A DNA stretch of 15,897 bases from an uncultured Clostridium sp. (GCA_947426875.1 CANEFU010000007.1:1-15897), one strand, 5' to 3'. Shown: positions 7,364 to 14,440, counted from the first letter of the stretch. Numbers and translations are program-made. The notes: generated by a model not told the origin, from the letters alone.

Positions 7364-7713
7364 TTTACTTCCTCCCATTCTTTTTCTTTAAAACCTACTA
7401 AAATTTTTTTATTGGTAATCAACAATGGTCTTTTGATTAACATGCCATTGGATGCTAATAATTCAATTTTTTCTTCCTCTGTCATATTAGGTAGTTTTTC
7501 TTTTAGGTTTAGCTCTTTATATTTTAAACCACTGGTATTAAAAAACTTTTTGATTTCTAAGCCACTTTGTCTAATCCACTCTTCTAATTCTTCCTTCTTG
7601 GGTCTTTCTTCGACAATATGACGCTCGTCAAAAGAAATTTGATTGGCTTCTAACCATTTTTTAGCCTTTTGACAAGTGGAACATTTGGGGTACCATAATA
7701 ATAAATTTTTCAT
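7360..7713 (-). CDS. Spx/ArsC-family thioredoxin-fold protein
   Basis: The 117-residue protein belongs to the arsenate reductase/Spx/YffB family. It has CSTC at residues 11-14 (a CxxC redox pair, as in Spx and MgsR), EERPKKEEL at 36-44, a central helical segment with FFNTSG (57-62), and the late KRPLLI motif with Arg95. The family includes glutaredoxin-dependent arsenate reductases and the RNA-polymerase-binding regulator Spx; the sequence alone does not decide. No arsenic-resistance genes are nearby, so a thiol redox or regulatory role is more likely than arsenate reduction. The ATG at 7713 has GGAG upstream. It lies between pyrC (19-base gap) and pyrF (4-base overlap), so it is part of the pyrimidine transcript. 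Its TGA stop supports TGA being a true stop in this genome. Confidence 0.88.
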   Translation of the reverse strand: MKNLLLWYPKCSTCQKAKKWLEANQISFDERHIVEERPKKEELEEWIRQSGLEIKKFFNTSGLKYKELNLKEKLPNMTEEEKIELLASNGMLIKRPLLITNKKILVGFKEKEWEEVK

Positions 7714-7732
7714 TTTCCTTTTCTCCTAAAAT

Positions 7733-9019
7733 TTATTTCTCTAAATTCCCTTTTTGGTAAACAATTCTTCCTCCTACGATAGTATATTGCACTCTACCTT
7801 TTAACTCTTTTCCAATAAATGGGCTATTTTTAGATTTAGATACTACCATTTCTTTGGTATATGTATATCTTTCATTTGGGTCAAAAATCGTAATATCTGC
7901 TACTTTTCCTTCCTCAATACTTCCTCTATCAATGTTTAGTAATTTGGCTGGATTATAAGAAGTTAGCTTTACTAAATCCAAATAAGTTAAATCTCCTGTA
8001 TCAATCAAATTCATGATTTCAGCTGGTAATGCTGTTTCAAATCCTATAATTCCATTTGGTGCTGTTGCTAGTCCTTTTTCTTTTTCTTCTTCTGCATGTG
8101 GTGCATGGTCTGTAATGATAGCATCAATAGTTCCTTCTTTTAATCCTTCTATAATAGCTAGTCTATCTTTTTCTTCTCTTAATGGAGGATTCATTTTTGC
8201 ATTTACACCTGATTCCAATACCTCTTCTACCGTAAATGTAAAATAGTGTGGACATGTTTCACAAGTGATTTTTACGCCTCTTTTTTTAGCATCTCTTACC
8301 ATGTTTTTGGTTGTTTTCGTACTAATATGACAGATATGTGCTCGTACTTCATTCGTTTCTGCTATAACAATTTCTCTTGCTGCCATAATTTCCTCTGCTT
8401 CTGGTAATACTCCATTTACTCCTAATTGGTCTGCTATTTTTCCTGCATTAATGGCTCCTGCTGCTACTGATTTTTCTTCGCAGTGAGAAGCTACAAAAGT
8501 TCCTAACTTGTCTGCTTCTATGATAGCCTCTCTCATCATCTTACTATTAACAACTGGCATTCCGTCATCAGAAAAAGCGATTGCTCCTGCTTCTTTTAAT
8601 TCTTTAAAATCAACTATTTCTTCTCCTTTTTCTCCTTTTGATACAGAAGCATAAGGAAGTACGTTACATAAATTAACTCTTTTTGCTTCTTCTATTATTT
8701 TTTGCAAAACAATAGCGCTATCAGGGGTTGGTTTTGTATTTGGCATTGGACAAATTGTAGTAAAACCACCACTAACGGCGCTTTTGCTACCTGTTTCGAT
8801 TGTTTCTTTATGCTCAAATCCAGGTTCTCTTAAATGGCAGTGCATATCAATCATTCCAGGTATCATATTAAAATTAGTACAGTCAATTATTTTGTCTGCT
8901 GGTTCATTTACATCATTTCCTATTTTTTTAATTTTGTCATCTTCAATTAAAATATCTTTTTTTGCAAATGTGTTTGTTTTGTAATCAATTAATGTTCCGT
9001 TTTTTAACAGTGTTTTCAT
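7733..9019 (-). CDS. pyrC: Dihydroorotase, type I
   Basis: PyrC cyclises carbamoyl aspartate to dihydroorotate, step three of UMP synthesis. Zinc-site and catalytic residues are visible: His60 and His62 in DMHCHLREPG, Asp152 in FSDDG, His179 in SHCEE, His231 in HICHIST and Asp304 in TDHAPH. PMPNTKPTPDS contributes the substrate-binding Asn. The length of 428 residues fits the Gram-positive type I enzyme, and the intact metal site argues against the inactive PyrX-type paralogue. The ATG at 9019 has GGGAGG upstream. It is the first gene of the operon, about 20 bases from the predicted transcription start, so there is no room for a PyrR attenuator leader. Confidence 0.97.
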   Translation of the reverse strand: MKTLLKNGTLIDYKTNTFAKKDILIEDDKIKKIGNDVNEPADKIIDCTNFNMIPGMIDMHCHLREPGFEHKETIETGSKSAVSGGFTTICPMPNTKPTPDSAIVLQKIIEEAKRVNLCNVLPYASVSKGEKGEEIVDFKELKEAGAIAFSDDGMPVVNSKMMREAIIEADKLGTFVASHCEEKSVAAGAINAGKIADQLGVNGVLPEAEEIMAAREIVIAETNEVRAHICHISTKTTKNMVRDAKKRGVKITCETCPHYFTFTVEEVLESGVNAKMNPPLREEKDRLAIIEGLKEGTIDAIITDHAPHAEEEKEKGLATAPNGIIGFETALPAEIMNLIDTGDLTYLDLVKLTSYNPAKLLNIDRGSIEEGKVADITIFDPNERYTYTKEMVVSKSKNSPFIGKELKGRVQYTIVGGRIVYQKGNLEK

Positions 9020-9046
9020 TTTTACCTCCCAAAATATATTTTTACT

Positions 9047-9075
9047 ATCTTATCATTTTATTCGATTTTTTTCAA
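9047..9075 (-). promoter_or_regulatory. Sigma-A promoter of the pyrC-ispH operon
   Basis: On the minus strand TTGAAA (9075-9070), a 17-base spacer and TAAGAT (9052-9047) lie just upstream of pyrC. Transcription would start near 9040, leaving about 20 bases of leader including the ribosome binding site. Confidence 0.7.
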
Positions 9076-9082
9076 GATGTTT

Positions 9083-9112
9083 TGTCATTATTTTCATAAA
9101 ATGTCATTTTGC
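9083..9112. promoter_or_regulatory. Direct repeat between divergent promoters, possible operator
   Basis: TGTCATTaTTTT at 9083 and TGTCATTTTGC at 9102 form a direct repeat 19 bases apart, lying between the outward-facing pyrC and PyrE-like promoters. A regulator bound here could act on both. No known operator is recognised, and in AT-rich DNA this could be chance. Confidence 0.25.
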
Positions 9113-9121
9113 AACTTTTTG

Positions 9122-9150
9122 TTGACAAATCTCCTTTTTTTTTTTACAAT
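9122..9150 (+). promoter_or_regulatory. Strong sigma-A promoter of the PyrE-like gene
   Basis: A consensus TTGACA (9122-9127), a 17-base spacer rich in T, and TACAAT (9145-9150) precede the gene. The GGAGG ribosome binding site is at 9171-9175, seven bases before the ATG. Confidence 0.8.
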
Positions 9151-9182
9151 ACTCTTAGAAAAAAAATTAAGGAGGAACGATT

Positions 9183-10040
9183 ATGTCTGATATCATATCA
9201 TATCTATTTGAAACAAAAGCTGTAAAATTTTGCGAAGAAAACAAACCATTCTTTTTAACATCTGGAAGCATCTCACCATATTTTGTAAATACACATTTTC
9301 TTTATGGAAATGAAAAAGAAGCATCTGAATTTTTATCTTATATTGATACTTTACTAGAAGATAGAGTTAACTTACCAAAAAAAGTATTTGAAAAGGTATT
9401 GGCTCAATATGAAAGCAATAAAATTTTTAAATATACAATAGACGCTATGTTAAAAGCTATTACCGATAATGTAGATGTCAATGAAATTGATTATATCTCT
9501 GGTGGTGAAAGAAGAGATTGGTATTTTTCTAATATGCTTGCCTATCTATTAAAAAAACCACATCTTACTTTATTTAAAGATATGGAAGCATTTGTTAGTC
9601 CTTACGACTTCTCTTCTACAGAAAAAATAACAGATTTGTCTGGTAAAACGGTATTAAATGCTTCTGACTTAGTAACAGCAGCTTCTAACTATGTTCGTTC
9701 ATGGATTCCTGCTGTTAGAAACTTAAACGGAAAATTACTATGGACCTGTTATGTTGTAGATAGAAAACAAGGTGGAACAGAAGTACTTGAAAAAGAAGGA
9801 ATTAAAACGATTCCTCTTGCTTTAGTTGATAACTCACTTTTTGAAAAAGCATTTGAATTAGGAGTTATTAACCAAGGTCAATTAGAAATGCTAAAAGGAT
9901 TTTATGATGACCCTTATACAACCATGAGGAATTTTTTAATAGAGCATCCTGAATTTATAGAAAATGCTTTACAAGCTCCTGATGAGAGAACGCAAAAAAG
10001 AGTTAAACTTTTAGTAGATGGTAATTTATATAATTTATAA
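9183..10040 (+). CDS. Orotate phosphoribosyltransferase-like protein with atypical active site
   Basis: The 285-residue protein is recognisable as a PyrE relative: FLTSGSISPYFVN (24-36) matches the FxLxSGxxSPYF start of PyrE, YISGGERRDWYFSN (104-117) replaces the usual PxYKGI loop, VLNASDLVTAAS (157-168) stands where the PRPP motif VDDVxTxG is expected, and VVDRKQGG (191-198) matches the later VxxDRxxxG. An extra helical segment of some 45 residues (about 53-100) and a C-terminal extension of about 75 residues make it longer than the usual ~200. The first acidic residue and the glycine of the PRPP loop, and the RKExKxHG flexible loop with its catalytic lysine, are not conserved. It may be a divergent enzyme for orotate or another base, or a regulatory derivative. 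Its divergent position next to pyrC supports a pyrimidine role. It is a single-gene transcript with its own promoter and terminator. Confidence 0.72.
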   Translation: MSDIISYLFETKAVKFCEENKPFFLTSGSISPYFVNTHFLYGNEKEASEFLSYIDTLLEDRVNLPKKVFEKVLAQYESNKIFKYTIDAMLKAITDNVDVNEIDYISGGERRDWYFSNMLAYLLKKPHLTLFKDMEAFVSPYDFSSTEKITDLSGKTVLNASDLVTAASNYVRSWIPAVRNLNGKLLWTCYVVDRKQGGTEVLEKEGIKTIPLALVDNSLFEKAFELGVINQGQLEMLKGFYDDPYTTMRNFLIEHPEFIENALQAPDERTQKRVKLLVDGNLYNL

Positions 10041-10041
10041 A

Positions 10042-10094
10042 CTATTTTGCAAAAAGATTGCCAAAAAATTCAATTTTGGCAATCTTTTGCATAG
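10042..10094. terminator. Bidirectional terminator between the PyrE-like gene and the GNAT gene
   Basis: The stem pairs CTAT with ATAG, TGCAAAA with TTTTGCA and GATTGCCAAAA (10056-10066) with TTTTGGCAATC (10074-10084), with one bulged A and a loop of about seven bases. A and T runs on each side suit both convergent genes. The 14-mer AGATTGCCAAAAAA also occurs exactly at 12324-12337 in the large hairpin beside uvrB. Confidence 0.8.
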
Positions 10095-10108
10095 TATAAA
10101 TCAATTCT

Positions 10109-10906
10109 TTACATTTCCGTATATTTTACGCCCTTAAATAGCTCTTTAAATCCCATACTTTTATAGATTTTTTCTGGATAAAATCCTACTTCTGTTTGCA
10201 ACACTACTTCATCAATTCCTATTTCGATTAATCGATTGAATATATGTGACATTAATTGTTTGCAAACTCCTTTTTTTCTATAATTTACATTTGTGGTAAC
10301 ATTATAAATATAAGCAACTTCTTTTTCGTACATAATTGTCATCGTTCCTATGATTTCTCCATTATACTTAGCTACATAATGCTCTGTCGTAAATTTCCCA
10401 TTGCTATAGCAACTTCTTCTAATCGCTTCTACCACACTTCGAGATAACCCATCATAAGGGTCTTCTTTACTATCCCTCATAAATCCTTCTTCAACTAGAT
10501 ATGGATAATCTTTTTCTTCTTGCTTGTTTATTTTCGAAATAGTTACAGATATGTCACTTTCATACCTAGTAAATGATTTTAAATTTTTTCTCATAAGCCA
10601 TACACTATTATCTGAAATTTCAAGTCCTTTTGACTTAAAATCTACTGTGTCTAACAATTCATTGTTGTTAATAAAGATGGATGTTTTTCTGTTATATCCA
10701 TTCATTATTTTTTTGATTTTCTTAAAATCTTCTTCCAATTCAATAGCATTTTGAGCTTTTATATTGATTGCTAAATTCAAATAATCATCATCAAATTCAT
10801 CAAGAAGTAGTATGGTAAATCTATCATAATCAAATCTTTTTGTTTTCTCAAATAATAATCGTTGACCTTCATAATTAAAATCTTGTATTTCTTCAAGACT
10901 AGCCAT
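10109..10906 (-). CDS. GNAT-family N-acetyltransferase, substrate unknown
   Basis: The C-terminal half (about residues 150-265) is a GNAT domain: GEIIGTMTIMY (183-193), the beta-4 strand AYIYNVTTNVNYR, the acetyl-CoA pyrophosphate loop YRKKGVCKQL (209-218), VVLQTEVGF and the closing YKSMGFKEL (248-256). The N-terminal half (1-130) is not recognised; it may be a degenerate second GNAT domain, as in other two-domain members. The length of 265 residues fits such proteins. The ATG at 10906 has AAGGAG upstream. It has its own promoter at 10946-10974 and converges with the PyrE-like gene. Nothing nearby names a substrate; antibiotic, peptide or small-molecule acetylation are all possible. Confidence 0.85.
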   Translation of the reverse strand: MASLEEIQDFNYEGQRLLFEKTKRFDYDRFTILLLDEFDDDYLNLAINIKAQNAIELEEDFKKIKKIMNGYNRKTSIFINNNELLDTVDFKSKGLEISDNSVWLMRKNLKSFTRYESDISVTISKINKQEEKDYPYLVEEGFMRDSKEDPYDGLSRSVVEAIRRSCYSNGKFTTEHYVAKYNGEIIGTMTIMYEKEVAYIYNVTTNVNYRKKGVCKQLMSHIFNRLIEIGIDEVVLQTEVGFYPEKIYKSMGFKELFKGVKYTEM

Positions 10907-10945
10907 ATTTTCTCTCCTTAATCCTATTTTTGTTATTTAAATCCT

Positions 10946-10974
10946 ATTTTAGCATAATTTCTATCACTTCACAA
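10946..10974 (-). promoter_or_regulatory. Promoter of the GNAT gene (extended -10)
   Basis: On the minus strand TTGTGA (10974-10969), 17 bases, then TAAAAT (10951-10946) preceded by TGC, an extended -10. A direct repeat of AAATAGGATT lies in the leader, with 20 bases between the start of one copy and the next. Confidence 0.6.
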
Positions 10975-10986
10975 GTAAACAAAAGC

Positions 10987-11505
10987 TTATTTTTTCTCAA
11001 TCACTACATTACATCTAACCACTGTAACATTATCAGGTATATCTTTTAATACGGTGCTGTTAGCTCCTATTTTTACATTATTACCAACTTTAATTGGTCC
11101 TAATACTTTAGCTCCTGCTCCTACCATAACATGATTTCCAATATCAGGATGTCTTTTATATTTATCTTTTCCTGTCCCTCCTAATGTTGAGTTATGATAA
11201 ATTGTGCAATCATCCCCTATTGTTGCCGTTTCTCCTATTACAATTCCCATTCCATGGTCAATAAACAATCTTCTTCCAATCTGAGCTCCTGGATGTATTT
11301 CAATTCCTGTAAAAAATCTTCCTATTTGCGATATTAATCTAGCTAAAAATAATATCTTATGTCGATATAAAAAATGTGCTAGTCTATGAAATAACAAAAT
11401 ATGAAATCCTGGGTATAAAATAATTACCTCTAAGATATTTCTTGAAGCTGGGTCTTGATTTTTTATATTTTTTGCATCTTCATACAATTCTTTTAAAAAT
11501 AACAT
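10987..11505 (-). CDS. cysE: Serine O-acetyltransferase (CysE/EpsC type)
   Basis: CysE acetylates serine to O-acetylserine, the precursor for cysteine. The protein has an N-terminal helical part with YPGFHILLFHRLAH and a C-terminal left-handed beta-helix of hexapeptide repeats containing IEIHPGAQIG, the catalytic FIDHGMGIVIGET, and YHNSTLGGTGK, which together are diagnostic. At 172 residues it is the short form lacking the long N-terminal domain of enteric CysE. I place the start at the ATG at 11505 because AAGGTGA lies eight bases upstream; a GTG at 11514 is in frame but overlaps that site. It follows the mgtC-type gene by 42 bases and probably shares its transcript. No cysK is adjacent and there is no T-box-sized leader in front of it. 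Confidence 0.92.
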   Translation of the reverse strand: MLFLKELYEDAKNIKNQDPASRNILEVIILYPGFHILLFHRLAHFLYRHKILFLARLISQIGRFFTGIEIHPGAQIGRRLFIDHGMGIVIGETATIGDDCTIYHNSTLGGTGKDKYKRHPDIGNHVMVGAGAKVLGPIKVGNNVKIGANSTVLKDIPDNVTVVRCNVVIEKK

Positions 11506-11547
11506 ACTTATCACCTTGTTATATGATATGCATGTTATTTTTATTTG

Positions 11548-12225
11548 TTATGAATCTTGGCTTTCCATTACTTCTTCTATATTTTCAATCATTGATATCT
11601 TTCTTATCAATTCATTCTTTTTAAATCCTTTTTTATTGTAATGTCCTACCATGTGTATTTTATCTTCTTTATTAGTTTTTTGAATTTGCTTGATTTCTAC
11701 TTGATAATTGGTTAGACATTCTTCTATTTTAGTTAGTGTTTCTTCTGTGTTTTCTTGAACTTTTATTTCCAATTCCAATACATTGAAGTGGTCTAATTTG
11801 TCTGATATTTTATAAGAATAAGATAATACAATATAGACAATTAAAGTTGTTATAATACCTCCCAAGTAAAATCCAGCTCCAATACTTAGTCCCACACAAG
11901 TAACAGCTAATAGTCCTGCCGCTGTAGTTAATCCTTTTACATTAAACCCATCTCTTAATATCGTTCCTGCGCCAATAAATCCAATTCCAGACAATAATTG
12001 TGCTGGTATTCTAGAAGGGTCGATGTCATAAATTTTTGACATATATTCACCACATAACATAACTAGCACTGAGCTAATTCCTACTAATGCATGTGTCCTA
12101 AATCCTGCTGGTTTACTCCAAGTTGACCTCTCCAATCCTATAATTCCTGCTAACACAAATCCTAATACTAACTTGATAATAGCTTGAAACCAAAACGAAT
12201 CAAATACTTCCCATATCATTTCCAT
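11548..12225 (-). CDS. MgtC/SapB-family membrane protein
   Basis: The 225-residue protein has the MgtC/SapB transmembrane domain in its first ~140 residues: hydrophobic helices at about 14-30, 45-60, 77-92, 100-117 and 120-137, with the signatures GLERSTWSKPAGFRTHALVG (30-49) and GIGFIGAGTILRDG (80-93) followed by KGLTTAAG. The remaining 80 residues form a soluble ACT-like tail, as in many Gram-positive members. The family is linked to magnesium-limited growth and modulation of membrane ATPase, but the biochemical role of this member is unknown. The ATG at 12225 is preceded by AAAGGAG. Upstream lies the large hairpin at 12249-12389; a TACAAT at 12250-12245 could be a -10, but no good -35 accompanies it. 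No magnesium riboswitch is recognised. Confidence 0.93.
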   Translation of the reverse strand: MEMIWEVFDSFWFQAIIKLVLGFVLAGIIGLERSTWSKPAGFRTHALVGISSVLVMLCGEYMSKIYDIDPSRIPAQLLSGIGFIGAGTILRDGFNVKGLTTAAGLLAVTCVGLSIGAGFYLGGIITTLIVYIVLSYSYKISDKLDHFNVLELEIKVQENTEETLTKIEECLTNYQVEIKQIQKTNKEDKIHMVGHYNKKGFKKNELIRKISMIENIEEVMESQDS

Positions 12226-12248
12226 TTCTATTCATCTCCTTTCTATTG

Positions 12249-12389
12249 TAGCTTGCTAATTCTTCCGAGTTTGCCAATCCTTCCTGCCAATCATTCCGGG
12301 TTTTTTTGGCAATCTGATTTTTTAGATTGCCAAAAAAAACCGGAATGTTTGGCAGGGAGGATTGGCAAACTCGGAACGATTGGCAACTA
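12249..12389. repeat. Long imperfect hairpin of tandem TTGCCAATCxTTCC units
   Basis: The arms 12249-12315 and 12324-12389 are about 66 bases long and pair with only a few mismatches and one indel around an 8-base loop. Each arm holds three head-to-tail copies of a degenerate unit, seen in the left arm as TTGCTAATTCTTCCGAG (12254), TTGCCAATCCTTCC (12271) and TGCCAATCATTCCGGG (12285), before a T-run and GGCAATCT. The right arm includes CCGGAATGTTTGGCA, also present at 1379-1392. It fills most of the uvrB-mgtC gap; as RNA it may block or end transcription from uvrB, though no U-tract follows the full stem. It is probably a member of a dispersed palindromic repeat family. Confidence 0.88.
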
Positions 12390-12405
12390 TTAACAACTGA
12401 CAAAT

Positions 12406-14361
12406 TTATAATAATTTTTCTAATTCTTTTATTTTATCACGTAGTTCTGCCGCTTTTTCGAATTCCATTTGTGCCGCATATTTCAACATTTCGTCTGTTA
12501 ATTGATTGATTACCTCTTGAATGTTTTCTGTTTTTTCTAATTTATATTCTACGCTAATGTCTTCTATTGTTGTAACTGCTATGTTGTCACGTACTGATTT
12601 TTGAATTGTTTTTGGTATAATTCCATGTTTTTGATTGTATTCTTCTTGTATTTTTCTTCTTCTATTCGTTTCTGATATCGCTTTTTCCATGCTTTCGGTT
12701 AGTTCATCTGCATACATGATAACCGTTCCGTCTGTATTTCTAGCAGCTCGACCAATAGTTTGTATTAATGACCTTTCAGAACGTAAAAAGCCTTTTTTGT
12801 CTGCATCTAATATAGCTACTAAAGAAACTTCTGGTATATCTAACCCTTCTCTTAATAGATTAATTCCTACTAATACATCAAATTCTCCTAATCGGAGATT
12901 TCGAATTATTTCCATTCTCTCTAATGCTTTTGTATCAGAATGCATATAAGTTACTTTTACTTCTAAACTTTTTAAGTATTCTGTTAAATCCTCAGCCATC
13001 TTTTTCGTTAAAGTTGTAACTAATACTCTTTCTTTTCTTTCTACTCTAATTCGTATCTGTTCTAATAAATCATCAATTTGGTTGGTAACTGGTTTTACTT
13101 CTATTCTAGGGTCTAGTAATCCAGTAGGTCTTATGATTTGCTCTACCACATTATCTTTACTATGCTCTTTTTCATAATCAGCTGGTGTAGCACTTACAAA
13201 TACTACTTGATTCATTCTTTCTTCAAATTCATTGAATTTTAATGGTCTATTATCGAAAGCAGATGGTAAACGAAATCCATAGTTTACTAAAGATTCTTTT
13301 CTTGCTCTATCACCATTATACATTGCTCTTACTTGAGGAATGGTAGCATGTGATTCATCTACTAACAATAAAAAATCATCTGGAAAATAATCAAATAAAG
13401 TATAGGGTCTACTGCCTTCTTCTCTTCCACTAATATGTCTTGAATAGTTTTCAATGCCTGAACAAAACCCTGTTTCTTTCATCATTTCCATATCAAAATT
13501 AGTTCTTTCTTCTATTCTTTGTGCTTCAATTAATTTATTTTTCGATTTAAAATATTTTACCCTTTCTTCCATTTCTTTTTCGATTGTTACAATGGCTCTG
13601 TCCATTTTCTCTCTTGTTGTAACATAATGAGAAGCAGGTGAAATTAGGATATGTCTTCTATTTCCAATTGGTTTTCCTGTTAATGGATTAATTTCTGTAA
13701 TTTTTTCTATTTCATCTCCCCAAAATTCTACTCGCACTGCTGATTCAGATTGGTCAGATGGATAGATTTCTACGATATCTCCTTTGGCTCTAAAAGTACC
13801 TCTTTTAAAATCAATTTCATTTCTAGTATATTGCATAGAAATCAACTTTTTCAACACCTGGTCTCTATTTTTTTGCATTCCTGGTCTTAAGGATAGCATC
13901 ATTTCTTGATAATCCACTGGGTCTCCTAATCCATAAATGCAAGATACAGATGCTACTATAATGACATCCTTTGTTTCAAATAGAGATAATGTTGCTGAAT
14001 GACGTAATTTGTCAATTTCGTCATTGATAGAGGAATCCTTTTCTATATAAGTATCTGAAGATGGTATATAGCTTTCTGGTTGATAATAATCATAGTAAGA
14101 AACAAAATATTCCACATTGTTTTCTGGAAAAAACTCTTTGAATTCGGAATATAATTGTCCAGCTAATGTTTTATTGTGTGCTAAAACGAGTGTTGGTTTT
14201 TGTACCTTTTCAATGATATTGGCCATGGTAAAAGTTTTTCCTGAACCAGTAACTCCTAAAAGTGTCTGGAATTTTTTTCCTTCTTGTATCCCTTTACTTA
14301 AATATTCAATTGCCTGTGGTTGGTCACCTGTTGGTTTGTATTCTGAATGTAATTTGAACAT
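12406..14361 (-). CDS. uvrB: Excinuclease ABC subunit B (UvrB)
   Basis: UvrB is the damage-verifying helicase-like subunit of nucleotide excision repair. It is loaded by UvrA and recruits UvrC. The 651-residue protein is full length: Walker A GVTGSGKT (36-43), the beta-hairpin region SYYDYYQPESYIP (88-100) that probes damaged strands, LLVDESH near residue 335, the helicase half with VFVSATPADYE, GINLLREGLDIPEVSLV and QTIGRAARN, and a C-terminal UVR motif (about 616-651, MEFEKAAELRDKIKELE) that contacts UvrC. The ATG at 14361 has AAGGAGG upstream. It is flanked by a terminator-promoter overlap upstream and a long hairpin downstream and appears to be transcribed alone; uvrA and uvrC are not in view. 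No clear LexA box (GAAC-N4-GTTC) is seen at its promoter. Confidence 0.98.
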   Translation of the reverse strand: MFKLHSEYKPTGDQPQAIEYLSKGIQEGKKFQTLLGVTGSGKTFTMANIIEKVQKPTLVLAHNKTLAGQLYSEFKEFFPENNVEYFVSYYDYYQPESYIPSSDTYIEKDSSINDEIDKLRHSATLSLFETKDVIIVASVSCIYGLGDPVDYQEMMLSLRPGMQKNRDQVLKKLISMQYTRNEIDFKRGTFRAKGDIVEIYPSDQSESAVRVEFWGDEIEKITEINPLTGKPIGNRRHILISPASHYVTTREKMDRAIVTIEKEMEERVKYFKSKNKLIEAQRIEERTNFDMEMMKETGFCSGIENYSRHISGREEGSRPYTLFDYFPDDFLLLVDESHATIPQVRAMYNGDRARKESLVNYGFRLPSAFDNRPLKFNEFEERMNQVVFVSATPADYEKEHSKDNVVEQIIRPTGLLDPRIEVKPVTNQIDDLLEQIRIRVERKERVLVTTLTKKMAEDLTEYLKSLEVKVTYMHSDTKALERMEIIRNLRLGEFDVLVGINLLREGLDIPEVSLVAILDADKKGFLRSERSLIQTIGRAARNTDGTVIMYADELTESMEKAISETNRRRKIQEEYNQKHGIIPKTIQKSVRDNIAVTTIEDISVEYKLEKTENIQEVINQLTDEMLKYAAQMEFEKAAELRDKIKELEKLL

Positions 14362-14386
14362 ATTTCCTCCTTATCACACTAATTCT

Positions 14387-14415
14387 ATTTTAGCATTTTT
14401 ATCCAAAAAACACAA
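14387..14415 (-). promoter_or_regulatory. Promoter of uvrB, overlapping the upstream terminator
   Basis: On the minus strand TTGTGT (14415-14410), a 17-base spacer and TAAAAT (14392-14387) with an upstream TGC form an extended -10 promoter. The -35 falls in the left arm of the terminator at 14405-14440. Confidence 0.5.
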
Positions 14416-14440
14416 GGCATTATTACATCCTTGTGTTTTT
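14405..14440 (-). terminator. Terminator of the permease gene
   Basis: AAAAACACAAGG (14406-14417) and CCTTGTGTTTTT (14429-14440) pair perfectly around an 11-base loop. On the minus strand the stem ends in a run of six T, 14 bases beyond the permease stop codon. Confidence 0.85.

Noticed and set aside
7364..7378. pyrF starting at the ATG at 7378
   Set aside because: That start would place the GGGAGG ribosome binding site inside the coding region; the GTG at 7363 is correctly spaced and overlaps the preceding stop.
11506..11547. A T-box or other cysteine-responsive leader before cysE
   Set aside because: Only 42 bases separate it from the upstream stop codon, too short for a T-box.
12254..12390. 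A CRISPR-like array from the repeated TTGCCAA units
   Set aside because: Units are short, degenerate, directly abutting and mirrored in a hairpin; there are no unique spacers and no cas genes.
12184..12509. Short open frames across the uvrB-mgtC gap on both strands
   Set aside because: They arise from the hairpin's repeat sequence, have no ribosome binding sites and resemble no protein.
14340..14400. A LexA (SOS) box in front of uvrB
   Set aside because: No GAAC-N4-GTTC or close variant is present around the predicted promoter.
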